A stretch of 19,547 bases of DNA. Source: DATFGK01 sp046712825 (GTDB taxonomy: Bacteria; Actinomycetota; AC-67). The notes under the pieces are model-generated. The model saw only the letters and a list, made by a program, of their open reading frames with translations, ran no database searches and was not told the DNA's origin. The DNA lies in the NCBI GenBank assembly GCA_046712825.1, contig JBKKCR010000260.1:1-19547 (forward strand), read 5' to 3'. A program made the position numbers and the translations under genes. Positions 1 through 6,194 of the stretch are shown one piece after another. The first letter of the stretch is position 1, and each line of letters opens with the position of its first letter.

Positions 1-1
1 C

Positions 2-679
2 TCAGCCGCCATGAGCCGCCAATCGGTACCCGGAGCCGCGAACGGTCTCGATCGCGTGCCGATCGAAGGGGCGATCGAGCTTGTTGCGGAGGTGACCCAC
101 GTATACCTCGACGATGTTCGGGTCGCCCTCGAAATCGTCATCCCAAACGTTCTGGAGGATCTCGCGTTTCGACACGACCTCGCCCCGGCGGCGAAGCATG
201 AACTCGAGGAGCGACAGCTCGCGGGCGGTCAGCGCGATCTCGACGGCGCCCCGCCAAGCCCGCTTGGCGGCGGGATCAAGCCGCAGGTCGCCCGCCTCGA
301 GCACGGTCGGCCGCTCGCGGGCCCCGCGCCGCACCAGCGCGCGCAGCCGTGCCACCAGGACGGCGTAGGAGAACGGCTTCGTGAGGTAGTCGTCGGCCCC
401 GGTGTCGAGCGCTTCGACCTGATCCCACTCGCCGTCTTTGGCCGTGAGCATGAGGATCGGTGTCCACACACCCTCCCCACGCAACGTCGCGCAGACCTTG
501 TAGCCGTTGACGCCGGGCAGCAGGATGTCGAGAACGATCGCGTCGTAGGGGTTTTCCCGAGCCATCCACAGTCCGTCGGTGCCGTCGAAGGCGACGTCGA
601 CCGCGAACCCCTCGGCCTCCAGGCCATTGCGGAGCCCGCTCGCCAGACCCTTCTCGTCTTCGACCACCAGTACGCGCAT
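2..679 (-). CDS. OmpR/PhoB-family DNA-binding response regulator
   Basis: A 225-aa two-domain transcription regulator. The receiver domain (about residues 1-115) shows the acidic pair E7-D8, the phospho-acceptor D51 in VLDILLPG, T79 and the K101-P102 pair. The winged-helix output domain (about 125-222) ends in the family pattern VEVYVGHLRNKLD...IETVRGSGYRL. It would bind DNA after phosphorylation by a partner histidine kinase. No OmpR-type kinase lies in this window; in this family the kinase gene often follows directly, which here would be beyond the left edge. The open frame extends upstream to position 811, but the ATG at 679 is preferred because the receiver fold begins exactly there (MRVLVVEDE) and an AGGCAGG ribosome site sits just upstream. 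An ATG at 703 is an alternative. The gene is complete, with TGA at 2-4. Family assignment is very secure; target genes are unknown. Confidence 0.95.
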   Translation of the reverse strand: MRVLVVEDEKGLASGLRNGLEAEGFAVDVAFDGTDGLWMARENPYDAIVLDILLPGVNGYKVCATLRGEGVWTPILMLTAKDGEWDQVEALDTGADDYLTKPFSYAVLVARLRALVRRGARERPTVLEAGDLRLDPAAKRAWRGAVEIALTARELSLLEFMLRRRGEVVSKREILQNVWDDDFEGDPNIVEVYVGHLRNKLDRPFDRHAIETVRGSGYRLAAHGG

Positions 680-846
680 AGCCTGCCTTTCCGCCGCGTT
701 CATGGAGATGGTCGTCGCTCCAACCTGAATACTCGCTGAAAAGCGCAGTTCGCGCGTTCCTGTCCTGGTCACCGCGCGCCTGTCGGCCTTGTCCGGCGAG
801 GGGACCAGCACCTACCCTTTGCTCACCACCGGTGAGGGAGGATGCG
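680..846. promoter_or_regulatory. Divergent promoter region between response regulator and acyl-CoA ligase
   Basis: This 167-nt gap separates two divergent genes and must hold both promoters. For the plus strand a possible sigma-70-like pair is TTGTCC (789-794) and TACCCT (813-818), 18 nt apart. A perfect inverted repeat, CTCACC-ACC-GGTGAG (822-836), abuts the ligase ribosome-binding site GGGAGG (836-841) and could be an operator or an RBS-masking hairpin. A small CGCT-GAAA-AGCG hairpin lies at 734-745. On the minus strand I see no convincing -35/-10 pair. All assignments are by eye. Confidence 0.35.
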
Positions 847-2691
847 ATGACGCGGGACATCCTGGCGGAACGGGCGGAGATCGACGCGGCCATCGAGGGC
901 AAGACGCTCTGCTCGGAGTTCGAGCGAACCGCGGCCACGTATCCGGATCTCGATGCGTTCCGCTGGCGAACCGGCGACGCCGCCTACGATGCCTTCACCT
1001 GGAGCGAGTACCGCGAGCGCGTGCGCAACGCCACGCTCGGCCTTCGCGCGCTGGGTCTGAAGCCGGGGGACTTCGCGCTGATCCAGGCGCGGTGCATCCC
1101 CGAGCACTCGGTAGCCGACATGGGCATCGTTCACGCACGGGCCACGCCGGTGAGCCTCTACAACACGTTGTCGCCCGAGCAGATCTGTTACATCGCCAAC
1201 CATTGCGGTGCGCGGATCGCGATCGTCGAGAATGTCGCTTTCCTCGAGCACTTCCTGAAGGTGCGCGACGAGCTGCCGCTGATCGAGAAGGTCGTGCTCA
1301 TCGATGCGGCCGATGAAGCCGCGAGCGATTGGGTCGTGTCGTGGGACGAGGTGCTCGCTTCCGGCGCCGCCGAGGCCGAGCGCGACCCCGCCGCGTTCGA
1401 CGAATCATGGAAGCAGGTGATGCCCGACGACCTGGCCACGTTGATCTACACATCGGGCACCACGGGACCGCCCAAGGCGGTCATGGACACGCACCGGAAC
1501 ATCATCTGGCACTTCGAGATGACCAGTCGCGTGTACGAATTCCGGCCGGACGACCACGGGCTTTCCTATCTGCCGCTCGCGCACGCCGCGGGTCGCACCG
1601 CGGCTCACTGGAACCCGCTCCTGTTCGGGGGGACCGTTATCTGTTGTCCCGACATCAACCAGCTGCTGCTCTTCCTGATCGAGAATCGGCCGACCCTGTT
1701 CGTCGGGGTTCCGCGCGTGTACGAGAAGCTCTACGCCGGGATGCACGCTGCCCTTGCCGCGCAGCCCGACGAAAACCTCAAAAAGATGGTGACCGACGCG
1801 CTCGACGTCGGCCGTGAGATGGTGGCGCACGAGCAGAAGGGCGTCGAGCCATCGGAGGAGCTCCGCGCACGCTACGAAGCCGTCGCTCCGATCCTCCAAG
1901 CGGTTCGTGGGCGGGTCGGGCTCGATCAGTTGCGGGTCGCGCTCGTCGGCGCGGCCCCGATCGCGACCGAGGTGATCGAGTTCTTCCACGCGCTCGGCAT
2001 ACGCGTCTCCGAGGTCTGGGGGATGAGCGAGCTCACGGCCGTCGCCACGGCGAACGGCGAGAAGCGGATCAAGATCGGCAGCGTCGGCCCGGCGGCGCCC
2101 GGCGTCGAGGTCATCCTCGCGGACGATGGCGAGATCTTGGCCCGCGGTGGGAATCTGATGAAGGGCTACTACAAGGATCCCGAGAAGACCGCGGAGGCGA
2201 TCGACGCTGATGGCTGGATGCACACCGGCGACATCGGATCGGTCGACGAGGACGGGTACTTCCGCGTCATCGACCGGAAGAAAGAGCTGATCATCACTGC
2301 CGGCGGAAAGAACATCTCGCCGGCGAACCTCGAGAACGGCCTCAAGCAGCATCCGCTGATCGGGCAGGCGTGCGTGATCGGCGACCGGCGGGCGTATCTG
2401 ACGGCGTTGATCGTGCTCGACGGCGAGGTGGCGCCGGTCTGGGCGAAGTCGAAAGGGATCGAAGAGTCGACGATCGCCGAGCTCGCGTCGAACGCCGACG
2501 TGCGAGCCGAGATCCAGCGCGCGGTGGACGACGTCAACGGGCAGGTGTCACGCGTAGAGAACATCCGGAAGTTCGCGATCATGCCGTCCGAATGGACGCA
2601 AGAGAGCGAGGAGCTCACGCCCACGCTCAAGCTTAAGCGACGGGTGATCAACAAGAAGTATTCTGACGAGATCGAGTCGCTGTACGGCTGA
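847..2691 (+). CDS. Long-chain fatty acid-CoA ligase (AMP-forming, FadD15-like)
   Basis: A 614-aa adenylate-forming enzyme expected to activate long-chain fatty acids with ATP and CoA to acyl-CoA and AMP, for degradation or lipid synthesis. Landmarks are the ATP-binding loop LIYTSGTTGPPKAV (about 199-212), the adenine/carboxylate-site segment VWGMSELTAVAT (near 390), the hinge-region motif GWMHTGDIG...GYFRVIDRKKELIITAGGKNISP (about 456-492), and a C-terminal Lys-rich SEELTPTLKLKRR segment that matches the A10 lysine region. The length is normal for the FadD15/long-chain group (about 600 aa). The start at ATG 847 is favoured by a GGGAGG site at 836-841; an in-frame GTG at 832 would add five residues but would place that site inside the gene. 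Chain-length specificity cannot be read from sequence. It converges on the glycosidase gene with a 5-nt gap. Confidence 0.93.
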   Translation: MTRDILAERAEIDAAIEGKTLCSEFERTAATYPDLDAFRWRTGDAAYDAFTWSEYRERVRNATLGLRALGLKPGDFALIQARCIPEHSVADMGIVHARATPVSLYNTLSPEQICYIANHCGARIAIVENVAFLEHFLKVRDELPLIEKVVLIDAADEAASDWVVSWDEVLASGAAEAERDPAAFDESWKQVMPDDLATLIYTSGTTGPPKAVMDTHRNIIWHFEMTSRVYEFRPDDHGLSYLPLAHAAGRTAAHWNPLLFGGTVICCPDINQLLLFLIENRPTLFVGVPRVYEKLYAGMHAALAAQPDENLKKMVTDALDVGREMVAHEQKGVEPSEELRARYEAVAPILQAVRGRVGLDQLRVALVGAAPIATEVIEFFHALGIRVSEVWGMSELTAVATANGEKRIKIGSVGPAAPGVEVILADDGEILARGGNLMKGYYKDPEKTAEAIDADGWMHTGDIGSVDEDGYFRVIDRKKELIITAGGKNISPANLENGLKQHPLIGQACVIGDRRAYLTALIVLDGEVAPVWAKSKGIEESTIAELASNADVRAEIQRAVDDVNGQVSRVENIRKFAIMPSEWTQESEELTPTLKLKRRVINKKYSDEIESLYG

Positions 2692-2696
2692 ACGGC

Positions 2697-4163
2697 TCAG
2701 GCGGGAACGAGCTCAACGAACGCGACGGAGTTCTCGGGGAGTCGCACGGTGAGTGTCGCGGCCGAGCCGTGGATGATCGAAGCCTCGGACGGTTCGGCTG
2801 CCGAGGTGTTCTCCGCGTCCAACCGCCGGATCTCGACGGTGTAGGCGACCGGCGCAAGGCCGGTGATCGCGAGCGTCACTTCGTGCGGATGGGCCCCGGT
2901 CGCGAGGAACGACGACAGCATCACCGTCACTCGGCCGCCGACCGGATCGCGGGAGGCGACGGCCCAGAAGCCGTCGGCTGCCGACGAGCCGCCCGTCTCG
3001 ATCTGCTCCTGCGCCATCCGCTGCCACAGCCAGAACGTCCACCAGGCGGGCTTGCGCGTTCCTTTCCACGAGACGAGTCCCCAGTCGCCGGCGAACTCGG
3101 CGCCGGAGGGGTTGACCTCCGGTGAGGAGATGTACGGATCCGCGGAGATGAAGAACGCTGCCCGGTCCAGTCCGGTGCGCTGGAACTCGGCGAGTGCTCC
3201 CGCATCGAAGGCGGCGCCCTCGTGGGTGTCATGCCGAAGGTCGAAGCCGCCGGCCGACACGTTCCACTCGTCGATGATGAACTCGGGGTCGGCCCAGCCG
3301 GTTCCGGCCAGCGCGACGCGCGCGAGGGTGCGTACGAGCTCGATCCCGATCGGGTAGGGGAAGACGCCGCCGGCGGGGTTGCGATGCCCGAGGGCGAGGT
3401 GGATCGGCGCGGGCAGCGACGGCTCCCGGCCGTCCGGCCCGACGAAGGGATAGTTGCCGTAGTAATGCCACGAAACGAATTCGGGCCGCATGTCGAGGGA
3501 TCGCATCGTCTGGAGCCATCCTGCGATGAAGACGGGGTCGGGGAACAGGCAGGCGGGTCCGCCGAAGCTCAGATCGATCCCGCTCCGTTGCTCGACGCGC
3601 CGCACGGCCATCGCTGTGTGCTTCGCCGTTTCGAAAAACGCTGACGGAGAATCCTGCCAGAAGCCGGCCCAGTCGGGTTCGTTCCACACCTCGAACCAGC
3701 GAACACCACGGTCGACGGCGAAATGCTCGACGCCGGCCTCGACGATCCGCTCCCACTCGACGTAGTCCTTGGGTCGTAGACGTGTCGGGTCGCGTGGATC
3801 GCCGGGGTAGGTGCGGGCCAGCCACGGAGGCATGTAGTTGAGGATCAGCATCGGTTCGGCGCCCGCCGCCTGTGCTTCAGCGACCCAGGCGTCGGCGAAG
3901 CTCCAGTCGAAAGAGCCGTCGGGCTTGGCAGCGACCTGGAATGCGATGTCCGCTCTGGCGATGTTCGGCTGGAGGTCGTCGACGCCCTCGCCGGTTCCGA
4001 GCTTCCAATCCACGCCGACCAGGTTCCGGTTGATGAGACCGATCGCCCGCGAGGCATCCACCGTCACGTGGGCCGCTTGCCCGCCGAGCGCGAGAGGATG
4101 TGGGAAGGCCGTGGCCGTTGCGACGAGCGCAGCGGCGGCGAGGGCGATGATCGTGCGCCGCAT
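2697..4163 (-). CDS. Exported GH39-like glycoside hydrolase
   Basis: A 488-aa protein with an N-terminal signal peptide (MRRT followed by an Ala-rich hydrophobic stretch, about 1-29), so it is probably secreted or cell-surface. A TIM-barrel catalytic region (about 45-380) carries FEVWNEPDWAGFW with candidate acid/base E162, and EFIIDEWNVSA with candidate nucleophile E299. These are the acid/base and nucleophile signatures of clan GH-A, and the spacing fits family GH39 (beta-xylosidase / alpha-L-iduronidase type). The last 90 or so residues look like a beta-sandwich appendage. The substrate is unknown; other GH-A families remain possible. The only usable ATG has AGGAG directly against it with no spacer, an unusual arrangement that may mean weak or coupled translation after the upstream CAP gene, 63 nt away. 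Confidence 0.78.
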   Translation of the reverse strand: MRRTIIALAAAALVATATAFPHPLALGGQAAHVTVDASRAIGLINRNLVGVDWKLGTGEGVDDLQPNIARADIAFQVAAKPDGSFDWSFADAWVAEAQAAGAEPMLILNYMPPWLARTYPGDPRDPTRLRPKDYVEWERIVEAGVEHFAVDRGVRWFEVWNEPDWAGFWQDSPSAFFETAKHTAMAVRRVEQRSGIDLSFGGPACLFPDPVFIAGWLQTMRSLDMRPEFVSWHYYGNYPFVGPDGREPSLPAPIHLALGHRNPAGGVFPYPIGIELVRTLARVALAGTGWADPEFIIDEWNVSAGGFDLRHDTHEGAAFDAGALAEFQRTGLDRAAFFISADPYISSPEVNPSGAEFAGDWGLVSWKGTRKPAWWTFWLWQRMAQEQIETGGSSAADGFWAVASRDPVGGRVTVMLSSFLATGAHPHEVTLAITGLAPVAYTVEIRRLDAENTSAAEPSEASIIHGSAATLTVRLPENSVAFVELVPA

Positions 4164-4191
4164 CTCCTGGTGGTTTCGCCGCGGTGCGCTT

Positions 4192-4212
4192 CGCTCCTGC
4201 TTCAGCAGAGCG
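4192..4212 (-). other. Hairpin between CAP and glycosidase genes
   Basis: In the 63-nt gap between the two exported-protein genes, CGCT-C-CTGC-TTCA-GCAG-AGCG can form an 8-bp stem with one bulged base and a four-base loop. No T-run follows on the minus strand, so it is not a classical terminator. It could be a partial terminator, a processing site, or chance in GC-rich DNA. Confidence 0.3.
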
Positions 4213-4226
4213 GAGCCGGCTACGTG

Positions 4227-4841
4227 TTAGGCGTCGAGCTCGACCAGCTGCATCAGCACGTCGACCGTCATCGGGGGAGCGGTAAGGTCGATCGACCAGA
4301 TGCGGCCCGTGAGCGCCACGATCTCCGCGGCGACCGGCGCCGTGTACTGCGGGGAGTGAGGGGCCGAGGCCTTCGGCTTGAAAGCCGGTTTGGGCACCGA
4401 GCCGCTCGCGCGGCGGGCCAAGACCTGCGTGACGTACAGCGTGCCACCCGACGAAACCACGCCGACGCCGACCTGATTGAAGTCGGTGTCCAGGATGATG
4501 TGGCGGTGGGTTTCCGACTCCATGAACGCTTTGTGGATCGAGGAGACGGTGGGGCCCTTGCCGACGTTGTCGCCGAGTACGGTCCAGCCGGAGACCTTGT
4601 CGGCGAGGTTCGGGTCGTGAGAGATGGACCCCGCCGCGGCCATTTGCTCGGCCCAGTCTCGCGCCACAGCAGCGAGATCGCTCTTGACGGTGAGGGTTGG
4701 GATCCCGCGCGCGCTGCGCTCGGCGTTGATCCGGGAGACGAAATCCGCTTCCTGGGAGGTCGATGCCGAGGAGGGAGAGGACGCGAGCAGGAGGACCGCC
4801 GTCGCTGCCGCGGCAAGCGCTGCGGGAAAACGTCGCCCCAT
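4227..4841 (-). CDS. Secreted CAP/SCP-domain protein (YkwD-like)
   Basis: A 204-aa protein with a clear signal peptide (MGRR plus an Ala/Leu core, cleavage near SSPSSAS, about residue 27) and a CAP domain at about 30-145. Recognisable CAP elements are the N-terminal helix DFVSRINAERSARGIPTL, the SHDPN histidine H75, the ESETHRHIILDTDFNQVGVGV block with H112, and LYVTQVLA. The usual GEN glutamate is an aspartate here (GDNVG, D91), a conservative change in one of the four cavity residues. A Pro/Lys-rich linker (148-168) leads to a short tail of no known family. Bacterial CAP proteins are extracellular and mostly of unknown function. The start at 4841 is chosen because an AGGGGG site lies upstream and the signal peptide begins there; the frame is open back to 5081 but that extension is not protein-like. 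It is probably co-transcribed with the glycosidase. Confidence 0.88.
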   Translation of the reverse strand: MGRRFPAALAAAATAVLLLASSPSSASTSQEADFVSRINAERSARGIPTLTVKSDLAAVARDWAEQMAAAGSISHDPNLADKVSGWTVLGDNVGKGPTVSSIHKAFMESETHRHIILDTDFNQVGVGVVSSGGTLYVTQVLARRASGSVPKPAFKPKASAPHSPQYTAPVAAEIVALTGRIWSIDLTAPPMTVDVLMQLVELDA

Positions 4842-5049
4842 CTGTGAATCCCCCTGTAGCCACATCTGTCTACGTACCGCTTCGCAGACCCAACGAGCGG
4901 GGCTGAGGAAAAGACGCGTTGACCTGCCGCTTCTCGCTCGACCGCACGAGGGGGTTTCCGCAGGCGCGGCCGACTTCCTTCCCGGCCAAAAGCGAAACGG
5001 AGAGGCAATCCGGTACTTCGAGACCCCTGCGCTATCCTTGCGCGCGTCC
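4842..5049. promoter_or_regulatory. Divergent intergenic region, candidate leaderless promoter for the NarL-type regulator
   Basis: A 208-nt gap between divergent genes. Toward the plus strand, TATCCT (5033-5038) lies 11 nt before the ATG at 5050, which has no Shine-Dalgarno sequence. This spacing would start transcription at or next to the start codon and give a leaderless mRNA, common in actinobacteria. No good -35 box was found. On the minus side only the CAP ribosome site (AGGGGG) is clear. Confidence 0.35.
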
Positions 5050-5730
5050 ATGTCGATCCGCGTGGTGCTCGCTGAGGACAATTACCTCGTCCGCGAGGGC
5101 GTGAGCAGGCTGCTCGAGTCGCTGCCCGACATCGAGCTGGTGTCCGTCGCTGAGGACCTCCCTTCGCTCGAGAAGGCGGTCGACGAGCACAAGCCCGACG
5201 TCGTGGTCACCGATATCCGGATGCCCCCGACCAACACCGACGAGGGGATCCAGGCTTCCGAGCGGCTGCGTAAGACCCACCCCGATTGCGGCGTCGTCGT
5301 GCTGAGCCAGTTCGCCGAGCCGGGCTATGCGCTGGCCCTCCTCGAGAAGGGCTCCGCCGGACGGGCCTACCTACTGAAGGAGCGGGTCTCCGACGTCGAG
5401 CAGCTGCTCGGGGCCATCCGGGAGGTTTCGAAGGGCGGATCGGTGATCGATCCCAAGGTGGTCGAGGTCCTGGTGGCGGCTCGGTCCAGGGCATCCGAGT
5501 CCCCCCTCGCCCGGCTGACGCCACGGGAGAAGGAGATCCTGGGCGAGATGGCCCAGGGCCGGAACAATGCGTCGGTAGCGGCTTCCCTTTTCCTCACGGA
5601 GCGTGCGGTCGAGAAACACATCAACAGCATCTTCAGCAAGCTCGGTCTTTCCGAAGAGAAGGAGGTCCACCGCCGGGTCAAGGCGGTGCTTCTCTTCCTG
5701 TCCGAGGGGCCTCCCGACGAGGGGGGCTAG
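5050..5730 (+). CDS. NarL/FixJ-family response regulator with LuxR-type HTH
   Basis: A 226-aa two-domain regulator. The receiver domain (about 1-122) has E9-D10, phospho-acceptor D55 in VVVTDIRMPP, S86 in VVVLSQF and K110 in YLLKERV. The LuxR helix-turn-helix (about 153-212) reads LTPREKEILGEMAQGRNNASVAASLFLTERAVEKHINSIFSKLGL across its length, the hallmark of the NarL class. It should act as a phosphorylation-controlled transcription factor. Its natural partner type is a HisKA_3 kinase, and one is encoded facing it at 8662-10791, so the pair is a plausible two-component system. Start chosen at ATG 5050 because the receiver fold begins there; a longer frame from 4624 runs antisense through the CAP gene and is rejected. 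There is no ribosome site, which suggests leaderless translation. Confidence 0.95.
   Translation: MSIRVVLAEDNYLVREGVSRLLESLPDIELVSVAEDLPSLEKAVDEHKPDVVVTDIRMPPTNTDEGIQASERLRKTHPDCGVVVLSQFAEPGYALALLEKGSAGRAYLLKERVSDVEQLLGAIREVSKGGSVIDPKVVEVLVAARSRASESPLARLTPREKEILGEMAQGRNNASVAASLFLTERAVEKHINSIFSKLGLSEEKEVHRRVKAVLLFLSEGPPDEGG
5709..5727 (+). other. GC-rich hairpin at the end of the NarL-type regulator gene
   Basis: GCCTCCC-GACGA-GGGGGGC can form a 7-bp stem with one G-U pair and a 5-base loop, ending directly before the TAG stop. No T-run follows, so intrinsic termination is doubtful. It may dampen read-through into the receiver-only gene 83 nt downstream. Confidence 0.3.
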
Positions 5731-5813
5731 CCTCACCCCAGGCTCACTGGCCCACCTACCTGCCAAGCGGCACATAGCGGCGCGAGGATGAGGGCTGGAT
5801 GGAGGAAAAGCCT

Positions 5814-6191
5814 GTGCGTGTCCTCGTGGTGGACGATCAGATGCCGTTCCGGAACGCGGCGAAGACCGTCGTCCGCGTCACGCCCGGATTCGAGGTCGTC
5901 GGGGAGGCCGAGTCGGGGGAGCAGGCCGTCGAGCTGGCGGCAGAGCTCGAGCCCGACCTGGTTCTGATGGACATCAACCTGCCGGGGATCGACGGGATCG
6001 AGGCCGTGCGCCGCATCACCGCGGCCCGTCCCGAGACGATCGCCTTCCTCGTTTCGACCATCAAGGAGAACGATCTCCCGTCGGACGCCAGGACGTGTGG
6101 GGCCGCGGCCTTCGTCTCCAAGGAGACCTTCGAGCCTGCCGTCCTGACCTCGCTGTGGGAGAACCGCGGCGACGCCGCCTGGCGCGGCTGA
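5814..6191 (+). CDS. Receiver-only (CheY-like) response regulator
   Basis: A 125-aa single receiver domain with no output domain. It contains D7-D8, phospho-acceptor D53 in LVLMDINLPG, S81 in FLVSTI and K103 in FVSKETF, so it should be phosphorylatable. Single-domain receivers act by protein contact, as phospho-relay intermediates or as phosphate sinks. The start is GTG 5814: GGAGGA at 5801-5806 sits 7 nt before it, and the fold begins with MRVLVVDDQ. An ATG at 5799 would add five residues (MEEKP) but would place this ribosome site within the gene. It follows the NarL-type regulator by 83 nt on the same strand and stops 3 nt from the end of the opposing permease operon. A role with the histidine kinase at 8662-10791 is inferred from position only. 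Confidence 0.9.
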   Translation: MRVLVVDDQMPFRNAAKTVVRVTPGFEVVGEAESGEQAVELAAELEPDLVLMDINLPGIDGIEAVRRITAARPETIAFLVSTIKENDLPSDARTCGAAAFVSKETFEPAVLTSLWENRGDAAWRG

Positions 6192-6194
6192 CCG

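Noticed and set aside
11..739. Plus-strand open frame of 242 codons over the OmpR-type regulator
   Set aside because: Fully antisense to a gene with all receiver and winged-helix motifs; no own motif.
734..745. CGCT-GAAA-AGCG hairpin as a terminator or RNA element
   Set aside because: Only 4 bp of stem and no T-run; it can arise by chance.
4624..5049. N-terminal extension of the NarL-type regulator by 142 codons
   Set aside because: It overlaps the CAP gene and its promoter region on the other strand. The receiver domain starts exactly at ATG 5050.
5799..5813. Five-residue longer start (ATG 5799) for the receiver-only protein
   Set aside because: GGAGGA at 5801-5806 is ideally placed for GTG 5814 and would be wasted inside the gene.
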